The notes beneath the pieces are model-generated. The model was not told the origin of the DNA. It worked only from the letters and a program-made list of their open reading frames with translations, and did no database searches. A program made the translations under genes and the position numbers. A DNA stretch of 64,000 bases, from NCBI RefSeq assembly GCF_034344865.1, contig NZ_CP133774.1, positions 6,386,001 to 6,450,000 on the forward strand, read 5' to 3'. This DNA is from Pseudomonas sp. 10S4 (GTDB taxonomy: Bacteria; Pseudomonadota; Gammaproteobacteria; Pseudomonadales; Pseudomonadaceae). Shown in pieces: positions 15,886 to 25,626 of the stretch. Each line of letters starts with the position of its first letter. The first letter of the stretch is position 1.

Positions 15886-16667
15886 GACGTGACTTCCTTT
15901 GTCAGCTCAGCAGCAAGACGCTCTGCCATATCTTCTGTATTGGATTGTTGGCGCACGAAGCGCTCGACCTTGTGGCGCAGGTTACTTTCGGGGAAGGCGA
16001 AGAAGAGTTCCGGGCAATCCTCTCCCAACCACTGCATCAAGTTGTCGACGACGGTGGTGTGGTCTTTCTCTGCCAGTGTGTCGACTAACTTCTGCGGCAC
16101 CTCCCACCACGGCCAAGCCTTGGCCGGTGGCACTCCCCTTGGCCCCACCTCCAGTTTCTGGCCATTGATCAGGTAGCGGTCGAACACTGGCAAAACCTCA
16201 CCAGCTCCTGCACCCAGCCCTTCAAGAATCGGGAAGATGTGCCGCCCATCCCAGAACCGAAAAAACACCTCGGTTCCGTCAGGCATGAACACCTGAGTCA
16301 AACTGCGAAGATGTTCAAACACGACGTCCTGGGTGCTGGAGGACACCGCCAACCAACCCCAATCCTGGGCGTCGGTTTCGGCAATCCACTGAAGAAAACC
16401 GGCGTTGGGTTTCAATTCGGTGAGGTAGGGCATAACGGGCTGCCAATCGGCGTAAGGCGTGCCGCTCCAGATGGGGGTCAGTTCTGGAGCCATGTCTTGT
16501 TGGTAGAAGGCTTTGATCGCCTCTGCATCACTGGCCGCACTAACGATCAAATACAACCGCTCACCCACCTGCAACGGCCGCTCAGCCAACCACGCCTGCG
16601 GGGTCAAAAGATCAGATTGCACAAGCACCTGCCTTGCATTTCTCACACTCTTCACAGAACGGCGCAT
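15882..16667 (-). CDS. DUF4123 domain protein, T6SS effector chaperone
   Basis: 261 residues. The DUF4123 domain spans roughly residues 35-165: ERLYLIVSAASDAEAIKAFY at the start, WIAETDAQDWGWLAVSSS in the middle and VFFRFWDGRHIFPILEGL at the conserved RFWD/R core. DUF4123 proteins (TEC or Tap-1 adaptors) load an effector onto VgrG. It is translationally coupled to the effector gene by an ATGA overlap. No vgrG gene is present upstream within the window; the next gene is on the other strand. It is therefore the first gene of an orphan effector unit. Confidence 0.85.
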   Translation of the reverse strand: MRRSVKSVRNARQVLVQSDLLTPQAWLAERPLQVGERLYLIVSAASDAEAIKAFYQQDMAPELTPIWSGTPYADWQPVMPYLTELKPNAGFLQWIAETDAQDWGWLAVSSSTQDVVFEHLRSLTQVFMPDGTEVFFRFWDGRHIFPILEGLGAGAGEVLPVFDRYLINGQKLEVGPRGVPPAKAWPWWEVPQKLVDTLAEKDHTTVVDNLMQWLGEDCPELFFAFPESNLRHKVERFVRQQSNTEDMAERLAAELTKEVTS

Positions 16668-16806
16668 TGCGTTTCAACGTATTGATTTGCGCCGGCGACC
16701 GGCAGCCATTAGCAGACACTGGGAGGTCCAATCGCGCTGAAGGAAGCGAATTGTTCCAACTTCAGCAACGCCGCATACTGGTATGTAAAGCCAATGGAGG
16801 ACTTTC

Positions 16807-17571
16807 ATGTCAACTTCCCAACCTGATTTCACTCACCGCCTTCTCTCGGATGCGGGGGTTCGTGTTGGAATGCGAGTGCTTGATATAGGCTGCGGCTCCG
16901 GGGAGGTCACCCTCCTCGCAGCAAGGCTCGTTGGACTAAACGGAACAGTTGTTGGTATCGACCAGGACGAAAATGCGCTGTCCATGGCACGTCAGCGGAT
17001 ACACCCGGAGGGCGCAGCGGCAACAACCTTTATACAAGGGGATCTGCTCTCAATGCCGGAGGCTCTAGGAAATTTCGATGCCATTGTGGGACGCCGGGTA
17101 CTGATGTACCAGGCTGATACTGTGCAGACCGTCCGTGCGCTCGCCGCTCGACTTCGACCAGGAGGAATTATTGTATTCCAGGAGCACGACAGCACAATGG
17201 TGCCGGCCAGCCTTACACCCTTTCCGCTGCACGCCCAAGCCCAAGGCTGGATTCGAAGGATGATCGAGTTGGAAGGGGCTGATCTCCACATTGGCTTCAA
17301 CCTGCATCGAATCTTGACGCAAGCAGGACTGGTCGTGGAAAACGTCCGTGCAGAATGTCTGGTGCAGACGCCCAGTTCGGCCTATGGCTTAGGCAGCATT
17401 GTCCGCGCCTGCCTGCCACGAGTTGTTGCACATGGCGTCGCGACGGCAGAAGAGATTAAGATCGACACGTTGCAAGCGCGACTGGATGCGGAACAGGCAC
17501 AGACCGACAGCATTTATATTGGTGATGTGATGTTTGGAGCTTGGGCACGCAAACCAATGCAGGTTCTCTAA
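16807..17571 (+). CDS. Class I SAM-dependent methyltransferase
   Basis: 254 residues. Motif I is VLDIGCGSGEVTLLAARL (residues about 24-41), followed by the acidic VVGIDQDENAL that binds the ribose, FIQGDLLSMPEAL, and post-motif RLRPGGIIVFQEHD. This is the UbiE/Methyltransf_11 layout. The substrate is not clear; family members act on small molecules. It sits alone between the rhs island and the hydroxyproline regulator, which points away from it. Confidence 0.85.
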   Translation: MSTSQPDFTHRLLSDAGVRVGMRVLDIGCGSGEVTLLAARLVGLNGTVVGIDQDENALSMARQRIHPEGAAATTFIQGDLLSMPEALGNFDAIVGRRVLMYQADTVQTVRALAARLRPGGIIVFQEHDSTMVPASLTPFPLHAQAQGWIRRMIELEGADLHIGFNLHRILTQAGLVVENVRAECLVQTPSSAYGLGSIVRACLPRVVAHGVATAEEIKIDTLQARLDAEQAQTDSIYIGDVMFGAWARKPMQVL

Positions 17572-17636
17572 ACATCGTCTAGGTCGCAGCCCAACAGCAA
17601 CGTCTTAAACGGCAAAAATCATCCCCTCACCCACCC

Positions 17637-18410
17637 TCACCGCCCCGTAGCCTGCCGATACTCCCGCGGACTAAAACCGGTCGATGCCTTGAACTGCCGA
17701 GTGAACGCACTGTGGTCGGTATATCCGCACTGCAACGCAACATCAGTGATCGGAATATCGGTATGGAGCAAACGATGCGCATGCTCCAGCCGAACCTTTT
17801 GGATCATCTGCCGGGGCGTCAGGTGGAACACGCGCTTGCAGTATCTTTCCAGTTGGGCCACTGAAATACCGGCAATCCGTGTCAGTTCGCCCAGGGTGAC
17901 GCGACGATTGAAATTGGCACGAATGTATTCGTCGACGGCGGCCAGGCGCTGGTAGGCCGGGTGCGTGTCGCTGGCCGATTGCAGGTCAACCGAGATCCCT
18001 GCGAGGCCGATGATTACACCGTTGCGGTTGTACAGCGGCCGTTTGTGCGTCAGGCACCAACCGGGTTCTCGACTTCCGTACAAGTGCAGCTCGAGTTGGT
18101 CTTCCAGGACCAGGCCTTGCTCCAGAACACGTCGATCCTGTTCGGTATAGCCAGGCCCCAACTGCGCTGGAAAAACCTCGGCACTGGTTTTTCCGAGCAA
18201 GGGTTGCAGCTGTTTCAATCCACATCGATGAACCAGGGTGCGATTGGCCATGACGTAACGCGCCTGGGTATCTTTGATAAAGATCGCGGCATTCGGAATC
18301 ACATCCAGCATGGGCAACAGCAGTGCCACGCCCGCCAGTAATTCTTCGATGGTTTCAGGGCGACTCTGATCGTTTCCCTGGCACAGGATCGCAAAGGCGT
18401 TCTGCGTCAT
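17637..18410 (-). CDS. AraC family regulator with PAS domain, hydroxyproline locus
   Basis: 257 residues. The N-terminal half is a PAS-like sensor (IPNAAIFIKDTQARYVMANR, then a PAC-type segment LTHKRPLYNRNGVIIGLAG). The C-terminal half is an AraC double helix-turn-helix: RRVTLGELTRIAGISVAQLE and the second TDVALQCGYTDHSAFTRQFK with GFSPREYR. The start at 18410 has GAGAGTGAG upstream. It is divergent from the permease and lhp genes, so it probably activates them in response to hydroxyproline or a pathway intermediate; the same neighbour order is known in P. putida. Confidence 0.8.
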   Translation of the reverse strand: MTQNAFAILCQGNDQSRPETIEELLAGVALLLPMLDVIPNAAIFIKDTQARYVMANRTLVHRCGLKQLQPLLGKTSAEVFPAQLGPGYTEQDRRVLEQGLVLEDQLELHLYGSREPGWCLTHKRPLYNRNGVIIGLAGISVDLQSASDTHPAYQRLAAVDEYIRANFNRRVTLGELTRIAGISVAQLERYCKRVFHLTPRQMIQKVRLEHAHRLLHTDIPITDVALQCGYTDHSAFTRQFKASTGFSPREYRQATGR

Positions 18411-18689
18411 GAATCTCACTCTCCCACTGTCCGCCAGGCGAAAGGCCGCGCCTGTGTCGAGACACCTGCCCATCAGACTGCCCCAAGGTCGACGCACTGT
18501 CGAGCTTGCAGCGATGCACCTGAGCACATGCTGAAATGCGGCAGTGTAGCTCCAGCTCGCCCGTCAAAACTGTGCCGATTTCGTCATCGACATCCACGCA
18601 AAACATCAATCGCACGCCTGCTGACGCGTTCAATCTATGGCCATTGCATGCACACCTGCCTATCCAATAACTCACAAGAAGGCGACGCT

Positions 18690-20336
18690 ATGTCAGGCAA
18701 AGGCAAGTTCAAAAAACAACTTTCATTGATGGACCTTACGTTCATCGGATTGGGAGCGATCTTCGGTTCCGGCTGGTTGTTCGCGGCCAGTCACGTTTCC
18801 GCTATCGCGGGGCCGGCCGGGATCTTTTCCTGGCTGCTGGGCGGTTTTGCCGTCCTGCTGCTGGGCATTGTTTACTGCGAGTTGGGTGCTGCGCTGCCGC
18901 GTGCCGGTGGTGTGGTTCGCTACCCGGTTTACTCCCATGGCCCGTTGCTGGGTTACTTGATGGGTTTCATCACGCTGATCGCCTTCACCAGCCTGGTGGC
19001 GATCGAAGTTGTTGCCTCTCGCCAGTATGCCGCTGCCTGGTTTCCCGAGCTGACGAAGGTCGGTTCCAGCGATCCGACGATCATTGGCTGGCTCATGCAG
19101 TTCGCCCTGCTCTGCCTGTTCTTCATGCTCAACTATCGCAGCGTGAAGACCTTCGCCATGGCCAATAACCTGGTCAGCGTGTTCAAGTTCATCGTTCCGC
19201 TACTGGTGATTGGTGTGCTGTTCACCTTCTTCAAACCGGAAAACCTCCACGCCCAGGGCTTCGCGCCATTCGGCCTGTCGGGTGTAGAGATGGCCGTTTC
19301 TGCAGGTGGCGTCATCTTCGCTTACCTCGGGTTGACGCCGATCATCTCGGTGGCCAGTGAAGTGAAGAATCCACAACGGACCATTCCGATTGCACTGATC
19401 TTGTCCGTGCTGCTTTCCACCTTGATTTATGTGTTGTTGCAAGTGGCTTTCCTCGGCGGCGTGCCGACCGAAATGTTGGCCAACGGCTGGGCTGGCGTTG
19501 CCAAGGAATTGTCCCTGCCGTATCGCGACATTGCCCTGGCACTCGGCGTGGGTTGGTTGGCCTATCTGGTGGTCGCCGACGCGGTGATCTCCCCCAGCGG
19601 TTGCGGCAACATCTACATGAACGCTACACCGCGAGTGATCTACGGCTGGGCGCAAACCGGTACGTTCTTCAAGGTGTTCACCCGCATTGACGAAAAGTCC
19701 GGCATCCCGCGCCCGGCGCTGTGGCTGACCTTTGCCTTGTCGGTGTTCTGGACCCTGCCCTTCCCTTCCTGGGAAGCCCTGATCAACGTCGTCTCCGCCG
19801 CGCTGGTGTTGAGCTATGCCGTCGCTCCGGTGTCGGTGGCGGCACTGCGCCGCAATGCGCCAGATATGCCGCGTCCGTTCCGGGTGAAGTGGATGGGCGT
19901 ACTCGGTCCACTGTCGTTCGTGATCGCCGCGCTGATCGTTTACTGGTCGGGTTGGGACACCGTGTCCTGGCTACTTGGCCTGCAGATCCTGATGTTCGTG
20001 GTCTACCTGTTGTGCGGTCGCTTCGTCCCGACTCAACACCTCAGCCTCGCCCAGCAAATCCGCTCATCCGCGTGGCTGATCGGTTTCTACGCCGTGACCA
20101 TCGTGCTGTCCAAACTCGGCAGTTTTGGTGGCCTGGGCGTGCTCAGTCATCCCTTCGACACCGTGGTCGTGGCGGCCTTCGCGTTGGGGATTTATTGCTG
20201 GGGCGCAGCCACCGGCGTGCCGGCGCATCTGGTTCGTCTGGAAGACGAGGACGATGAAAGCGAAGCCGAGCTTCCACAGACAAGCATCCCATCAGGCCAA
20301 CGCCCGGTGAGTGCGCGCACCCAGGCTTCTTCCTGA
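18690..20336 (+). CDS. APC family amino acid permease, probable hydroxyproline uptake
   Basis: 548 residues with about 12-13 membrane segments. The APC signature is at the start (LTFIGLGAIFGSGWLFAAS, residues about 14-32), and a conserved mid-region reads AYLGLTPIISVASEVKNPQR. A charged cytoplasmic tail follows the last segment. The start at 18690 gives the usual APC N-terminus and follows AGAAGG at 18677-18682. Position as the first gene of the lhp operon suggests it imports trans-4-hydroxy-L-proline or proline; the sequence itself does not prove the substrate. The gap to lhpA is 30 bases. Confidence 0.85.
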   Translation: MSGKGKFKKQLSLMDLTFIGLGAIFGSGWLFAASHVSAIAGPAGIFSWLLGGFAVLLLGIVYCELGAALPRAGGVVRYPVYSHGPLLGYLMGFITLIAFTSLVAIEVVASRQYAAAWFPELTKVGSSDPTIIGWLMQFALLCLFFMLNYRSVKTFAMANNLVSVFKFIVPLLVIGVLFTFFKPENLHAQGFAPFGLSGVEMAVSAGGVIFAYLGLTPIISVASEVKNPQRTIPIALILSVLLSTLIYVLLQVAFLGGVPTEMLANGWAGVAKELSLPYRDIALALGVGWLAYLVVADAVISPSGCGNIYMNATPRVIYGWAQTGTFFKVFTRIDEKSGIPRPALWLTFALSVFWTLPFPSWEALINVVSAALVLSYAVAPVSVAALRRNAPDMPRPFRVKWMGVLGPLSFVIAALIVYWSGWDTVSWLLGLQILMFVVYLLCGRFVPTQHLSLAQQIRSSAWLIGFYAVTIVLSKLGSFGGLGVLSHPFDTVVVAAFALGIYCWGAATGVPAHLVRLEDEDDESEAELPQTSIPSGQRPVSARTQASS

Positions 20337-20366
20337 CATTCAGGCTCTCGTCTAAAGGATAGGTTT

Positions 20367-21292
20367 ATGAAAAAGTCCATGTCATTGACTCCCACACCGG
20401 CGGCGAACCGACTCGGTTGGTGATGCAAGGCTTTCCACAGTTGCCGGGCCAGACCATGGTCGAAAAGCGCGATGCCCTGCGCGATCAGCATGATCAATGG
20501 CGTCGCGCCTGCCTGCTGGAACCCCGTGGCAACGATGTACTGGTCGGCGCGTTGTACTGCGAACCGGTCTCGCCGGATGCCACTTGCGGCGTGATTTTCT
20601 TCAACAACGCCGGCTATCTGGGCATGTGCGGTCACGGCACCATTGGCTTGGTCAACTCATTGCACTACCTGGGGCACATCGCTCCGGGTGTGCACAAGAT
20701 CGACACACCGGTCGGGCCGGTCGATGCCACGTTGCATGAAGACGGCACCGTGACTCTGCGCAATGTGCCCGCCTACCGTTATCGCCAACAGGTGTCGGTC
20801 GAAGTGCCAGGACACGGCCGCGTGTACGGCGACATCGCCTGGGGCGGTAACTGGTTCTTCCTGGTTTCCGATCACGGGCAAGCCTTGCAACTCGACAACG
20901 TCGAGGCTCTCACCGAATACACCTGGGCGATGCTCAAGGCCCTGGAAGCCCAGGGCATTCATGGTGAAGACGGCGCCCTCATCGACCATGTCGAACTGTT
21001 TGCCGACGACGATCAGGCCGACAGCCGCAACTTCGTCATGTGCCCGGGCAAGGCCTACGACCGCTCGCCCTGCGGCACCGGCACCAGCGCCAAACTGGCA
21101 TGCCTGGCGGCCGACGGAAAACTGGCCGCCGGTGAGTCTTGGGTACAAGCGAGCATCACCGCCAGCCAGTTCATCGGCAGTTACGAATGGGAAGGCGAGC
21201 GCGTCCGCCCGTTCATTACCGGCCAGGCTTTTATGACCGCCGACAGCACCCTGCTGATCGACGAACAAGATCCCTTCGCGTGGGGCATTTGA
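20367..21292 (+). pseudogene. lhpA: 4-hydroxyproline epimerase, frameshifted at the start
   Basis: The enzyme epimerises trans-4-hydroxy-L-proline to cis-4-hydroxy-D-proline. The proline-racemase family motifs are clear: the first catalytic Cys in [15 protein letters not shown] and the second in [14 protein letters not shown]. Read from ATG 20367, a run of five A (20370-20374) shifts the frame; with six A the protein begins [20 protein letters not shown], the family start, giving 308 residues. From base 20381 on the main frame is intact to the stop. The fault therefore looks like a single missing base, and the gene is probably functional in the real genome. Confidence 0.9.
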
Positions 21293-21348
21293 GCGGCCAC
21301 GCGGCACTTCACCTTAAATAAATTTGAATGCTTCAAGGAGTGACAACG

Positions 21349-22296
21349 ATGAGCGACAACATTTTCACTGGCTGCATCCCTGCACTGATGACCCCTTGCA
21401 CCGCCGAGCGCAAGCCGGACTTTGACGCGCTGGTGGCCAAGGGTCGCGAACTGATCGACATCGGCATGAGTGCGGTCGTGTACTGCGGCTCCATGGGTGA
21501 CTGGCCGCTGCTCACCGAAGCCGAGCGTCAGGAAGGTGTGGCACGTCTGGTCGCTGCGGGCATTCCGACCATCGTTGGTACCGGTGCCGTGAACAGCCGC
21601 GAGGCGATTTCCCACGCGGCACATGCGGCCAAAGTCGGCGCCCATGGCCTGATGGTGATTCCCCGCGTGCTGTCCCGGGGCGCCTCGCCAGCCGCGCAAA
21701 AAGCCCACTTCGGCGCCATTCTGAACGCCGCGCCAAAGCTGCCGTCGGTGATCTACAACAGCCCTTATTACGGCTTCGCCACCCGCGCCGATTTGTTCTT
21801 TGAACTGCGCCGCGAACACCCGAACCTGATCGGCTTCAAAGAGTTCGGCGGTGCCGCCGACTTGCGCTACGCCGCCGAGAACATCACGTCCCAGGACGAC
21901 AACGTCACGCTGATGGTCGGCGTCGATACTCAAGTGGTCCATGGCTTCGTCAACTGCAACGCCACCGGTGCGATTACCGGCATCGGCAACGCCCTGCCAC
22001 GGGAAGTGCTGCAACTGGTGGCCCTGAGCAAGCAAGCGGCCAAAGGCGATGCCAAGGCCCGACGTCTGGCCCGGGAGCTGGAATCTGCACTGGCCGTGCT
22101 GTCGTCGTTCGATGAAGGCTGCGACCTGGTGCTCTATTACAAGCACTTGATGGTGCTCAATGGCGACAAGGAATACACCCTACATTTCAACGAGACCGAT
22201 GTGCTGAGCGATGCCCAGCGTCATTACGCCGAGAACCAGTACGCGCTGTTCCGCCAGTGGTACAAAAACTGGTCGGCAGAACAGAACGTCGCCTGA
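21349..22296 (+). CDS. lhpC: 1-pyrroline-4-hydroxy-2-carboxylate deaminase (DapA family)
   Basis: 315 residues of the dihydrodipicolinate synthase/N-acetylneuraminate lyase barrel. The Schiff-base lysine lies in [11 protein letters not shown] (about residue 165), with the catalytic Tyr in VIYNSPYYG; the start is [16 protein letters not shown]. In hydroxyproline pathways this family member deaminates 1-pyrroline-4-hydroxy-2-carboxylate to 2-oxoglutarate semialdehyde. It sits between the epimerase and the semialdehyde dehydrogenase, which fixes the assignment better than sequence alone. AAGGAG seven to eight bases before the ATG supports the start. Confidence 0.85.
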   Translation: MSDNIFTGCIPALMTPCTAERKPDFDALVAKGRELIDIGMSAVVYCGSMGDWPLLTEAERQEGVARLVAAGIPTIVGTGAVNSREAISHAAHAAKVGAHGLMVIPRVLSRGASPAAQKAHFGAILNAAPKLPSVIYNSPYYGFATRADLFFELRREHPNLIGFKEFGGAADLRYAAENITSQDDNVTLMVGVDTQVVHGFVNCNATGAITGIGNALPREVLQLVALSKQAAKGDAKARRLARELESALAVLSSFDEGCDLVLYYKHLMVLNGDKEYTLHFNETDVLSDAQRHYAENQYALFRQWYKNWSAEQNVA

Positions 22297-22372
22297 CCTT
22301 AGCCCGTGTTCGTGCCCGCTGCGCAACACCCCTGTTGCGCAGTTGGGCCCACCCTTTTTCCAGGAAAGCGCC

Positions 22373-23962
22373 ATGACTCTGACAGGGCAAATGCTGATCG
22401 GTCAGCACGCCATTACCGGCACTCGCGAAGCGATCCGGGCGATCGATCCAGCCACCGATAAACCGCTCGATCCGGCCTATCCCGGCGGCACCGACCAGCA
22501 CGTCAAACAAGCGTGCGCATTGGCGTCGGCAGCCTTCGACAGCTATCGCGAAACGCCACTGGCGACCCGCGCGCACTTCCTTGAAACGATCGCCGATGAG
22601 ATCGAAGCCCTTGGCGATGAATTGATCGAACGCGCGGTCGCCGAGACAGGACTGCCGCGCCCGCGTATCCAGGGTGAACGTGGCCGCACCTGCCAGCAAC
22701 TGCGAACCTTTGCCCGCACCGTGCGTGCAGGCGAATGGCTGGACGTGCGCGTCGACGCGGCGTTACCGGAGCGCCAGCCGCTGCCGCGCCCGGACCTGCG
22801 TCAGCGTCAAATTCCGCTGGGGCCGGTGGCCGTATTTGGCGCGAGCAATTTTCCGCTGGCCTTCTCCGTTGCCGGCGGTGACACCGCTTCGGCCTTGGCC
22901 GCCGGTTGCCCGGTGATCGTCAAGGCCCACGGTGCTCACCCCGGCACCAGCGAACTGGTTGGCCGCGCGGTGGCTCGTGCCGTGAAAAAATGTGGCCTGC
23001 ACGAAGGTGTGTTTTCGCTGTTGTTCGGCTCTGGACGCGAAGTGGGTATCGCCTTGGTCACCGACCCGCGCATCAAGGCTGTGGGCTTCACCGGTTCGCG
23101 CAGTGGCGGCATCGCTTTGTGCAAGGCAGCCCAGGCGCGGCCCGAGCCAATTCCGGTGTATGCGGAAATGAGTTCGATCAACCCGGTGTTGCTGTTTCCG
23201 GCGGCCCTTCACACCCGAGGCGAAACGCTGGCGCAGGGCTTCGTCGCCTCCCTGACTCAGGGTGCCGGCCAGTTCTGCACCAACCCGGGTCTGGTGATTG
23301 CCCGCCAAGGCCCGGCACTGGAGCATTTCATCAGGACTGCTGCGGACCTGGTTCAGCGCAGCCCGGCGCAAACCATGCTCACCCCCGGCATCTTCAATAC
23401 TTATGAGGCCGGCGTGGGCGCGCTGCTCGAACATGCCCACGCCAAGGCAGCGGCTGTTGGACTGAGGGGCGAAACCCCGAACCAATGCCAGACTCATTTG
23501 TTCGTCACCCAGGCGCAGGATTTTCTCGCCGACCCAGCGTTGCAGGCGGAGATGTTCGGCTCTGCATCGTTGGTTGTGCAATGCGTCGACGACAACGAAA
23601 TCCGCCAGGTTATCGAGCATTTGGAAGGCCAATTGACCGCAACCCTGCATCTGGACGACGCCGATCTGGACAGCGCCAGGGCATTGCTGCCGATGCTCGA
23701 GCGCAAGGCCGGACGCCTGTTGGTCAACGGCTGGCCGACCGGGGTTGAGGTATGTGATGCCATGGTCCATGGCGGCCCCTACCCAGCCACTTCCGACTCA
23801 CGCACAACCTCGGTCGGCACCGCCGCCATCCTGCGGTTCCTGCGCCCGGTCTGCTACCAGGACTTTCCTGACACTTTGTTGCCTGCAGCGCTCAAACACA
23901 GTAATCCGCTGCAATTGCGGCGCCTGCTCGATGGCCAAAGAGAAGCCCAGGACAATGTCTAA
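22373..23962 (+). CDS. lhpG: 2-oxoglutarate (alpha-ketoglutaric) semialdehyde dehydrogenase
   Basis: 529 residues of the aldehyde dehydrogenase superfamily, oxidising 2-oxoglutarate semialdehyde to 2-oxoglutarate with NAD(P). Seen motifs are [20 protein letters not shown] (cofactor entry), GFTGSRSGG (nucleotide loop), [10 protein letters not shown] with the general-base Glu, and [10 protein letters not shown] with the catalytic Cys. The length and the [14 protein letters not shown] wording are typical of the KGSADH class. The ATG at 22373 follows AGGAAAG. Its stop overlaps the start of lhpB by eight bases, so the two are translationally coupled. Confidence 0.9.
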   Translation: MTLTGQMLIGQHAITGTREAIRAIDPATDKPLDPAYPGGTDQHVKQACALASAAFDSYRETPLATRAHFLETIADEIEALGDELIERAVAETGLPRPRIQGERGRTCQQLRTFARTVRAGEWLDVRVDAALPERQPLPRPDLRQRQIPLGPVAVFGASNFPLAFSVAGGDTASALAAGCPVIVKAHGAHPGTSELVGRAVARAVKKCGLHEGVFSLLFGSGREVGIALVTDPRIKAVGFTGSRSGGIALCKAAQARPEPIPVYAEMSSINPVLLFPAALHTRGETLAQGFVASLTQGAGQFCTNPGLVIARQGPALEHFIRTAADLVQRSPAQTMLTPGIFNTYEAGVGALLEHAHAKAAAVGLRGETPNQCQTHLFVTQAQDFLADPALQAEMFGSASLVVQCVDDNEIRQVIEHLEGQLTATLHLDDADLDSARALLPMLERKAGRLLVNGWPTGVEVCDAMVHGGPYPATSDSRTTSVGTAAILRFLRPVCYQDFPDTLLPAALKHSNPLQLRRLLDGQREAQDNV

Positions 23963-25229
23963 TCACCACAGCCACGACACTGCTGACATTGCCGTGGTCG
24001 GCGCCGGGATTATCGGCGTTGCGTGCGCCCTACGGCTGGCACGCCAAGGTCTGCGAGTGGTCGTAATCGATCAGCAGGAGCCGGGTCACGGCGCCTCGTT
24101 CGGCAACGCCGGGCATCTGGCGACTGAACAGGTATTTCCCATCGCGGACCTGTCCATCCTCAAACGCCTGCCCGGCATGCTCATGGACCCCATGGGCCCG
24201 CTGCGGCTGGACTGGAAATACATGCCGCGCGCGTTGCCGTGGTTCACGCGCCTGTTGTTGAACCTGCGTCCGGCGCCCTTCCAACGCACCGTCGCCGGCC
24301 TGCGCGCACTCAACGAGAGCAGCCTTAGCGCCTGGCAGCGGTTGTTGGCGGACATTGCTCGCCCCGATTTGCTGAGAGAAGACGGCTCTTTGCTGGTGTT
24401 CGAGCGGCCCGAATCGCGTCAGGCGATCGAAGCACTGCAAGCACGTATGCGCCAACAGGAAGTTCCGGTCGACTACTGGCAGGCCGAGGCCATCCGCGCG
24501 AAGGCCCCGCAACTCAGCGAGCGGGTCCAGGGCGGACTGTTCTATCCGAGCACAGGGCATTTTCTCGATCCCTACCGGGTGGTCTGCGAACTGGTACACG
24601 CGGCCAAGGCCAGCGGCGTGGCGTTTTTGAAGCAACAGGTCCAGGGCGGACGCCTGCATGAGCGCGGTGTGTCGCTGACGACAGAACAAGGCAATTTGAC
24701 GGCCCGCCAGGTACTGATCGCTTGCGGTGCCCACTCGGCGAAACTCACCGCTGCGTTGACCGGCAAGAAGGTCCCGCTGGACACCGAACGCGGCTATCAC
24801 CTGATGCTGCCGCATGAGCATGATCGATTGCCTTTCGCCGTCACCTCGCTGGAACGCAAATTCATCATGACGCCGATGACCGATGGCTTGAGGCTGGCAG
24901 GCACCGTCGAGTTCGCCGGCCTCGAGCGTCCTGCGACCATGGAGCGTGCGTGGCAGTTGCACCGCCTGAGCAAAGGCCTGTTCAGTCGCGACTTGAACGC
25001 GGAAGCCGCCACGCCCTGGATGGGCTTTCGCCCGTCCTTGCCGGATTCCCTGCCGATCATCGACCGGGTGTGCGACGGCAAAGTCCTGCTCGCCTTCGGC
25101 CATCAACACCTAGGCCTGACACAGGCGGCCGTCACCGCCGAGCTTGTTGCACGAATCGCGTCACCTGCGACCGTCACTTCATCACAGGAGTTGCCGGCGA
25201 TGGAGCCCTACAGGCTGGATCGTTTTTAA
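23955..25229 (+). CDS. lhpB: FAD-dependent D-hydroxyproline dehydrogenase (DadA-like)
   Basis: 424 residues of the DAO/DadA family. The FAD dinucleotide motif is [20 protein letters not shown] near residue 12, followed by [15 protein letters not shown], and the C-terminal FAD contact lies in [14 protein letters not shown]. Family members oxidise D-amino acids; in this cluster the substrate should be cis-4-hydroxy-D-proline, giving 1-pyrroline-4-hydroxy-2-carboxylate. It overlaps lhpG by eight bases and is the last gene of the operon; two REP palindromes follow it. Confidence 0.85.
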   Translation: MSNHHSHDTADIAVVGAGIIGVACALRLARQGLRVVVIDQQEPGHGASFGNAGHLATEQVFPIADLSILKRLPGMLMDPMGPLRLDWKYMPRALPWFTRLLLNLRPAPFQRTVAGLRALNESSLSAWQRLLADIARPDLLREDGSLLVFERPESRQAIEALQARMRQQEVPVDYWQAEAIRAKAPQLSERVQGGLFYPSTGHFLDPYRVVCELVHAAKASGVAFLKQQVQGGRLHERGVSLTTEQGNLTARQVLIACGAHSAKLTAALTGKKVPLDTERGYHLMLPHEHDRLPFAVTSLERKFIMTPMTDGLRLAGTVEFAGLERPATMERAWQLHRLSKGLFSRDLNAEAATPWMGFRPSLPDSLPIIDRVCDGKVLLAFGHQHLGLTQAAVTAELVARIASPATVTSSQELPAMEPYRLDRF

Positions 25230-25257
25230 AAGACGTCGAGACTGACGACAATCAACC

Positions 25258-25349
25258 CTGTGGGAGCGAGCTTGCTCGCGATGAGACCATCACATCCAGC
25301 ATCAATGTCGACTGACACACCGCCATCGCGAGCAAGCTCACTCCCACCC
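25258..25349. repeat. REP pair (BIME), GTGGGAGCGAGC class
   Basis: Two arms with GTGGGAGCGAGCTTGCTCGC and its near-complement face each other about 40 bases apart. This is the common Pseudomonas REP doublet; it lies directly after the lhp operon. Confidence 0.9.
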
Positions 25350-25390
25350 TGGATCGGTGTCAGGCGCATAAACTCCGGTCAACACCACCC

Positions 25391-25480
25391 CCTGTGGGAG
25401 CGGGCTTGCTCGCGATGAGGCCAGCACATCCAGCATCAAAGTCGGCTAACACTCAACCATCGCAAGCAAGCCCGCTCCCG
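25391..25480. repeat. Second REP pair (BIME), GTGGGAGCGGGC class
   Basis: A second inverted pair only 40 bases after the first, with arms starting CCCTGTGGGAGCGGGCTTGC. The two pairs share much of their spacer (CACATCCAGCATCAA), so they are recent copies of one element. Confidence 0.9.
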
Positions 25481-25626
25481 CCCCGAAATTTGCCGCAGTG
25501 CCACCATGAACCAGAATTCAAACCCGCAGTCATAGACCTGCCCTGAAATACGCTCGCCCCCCGCCAGCGCATCCTCAGCCCCATGGTCGTCAGTACCGTC
25601 GTCATCTCATCAGAGCCATTCGCCCC

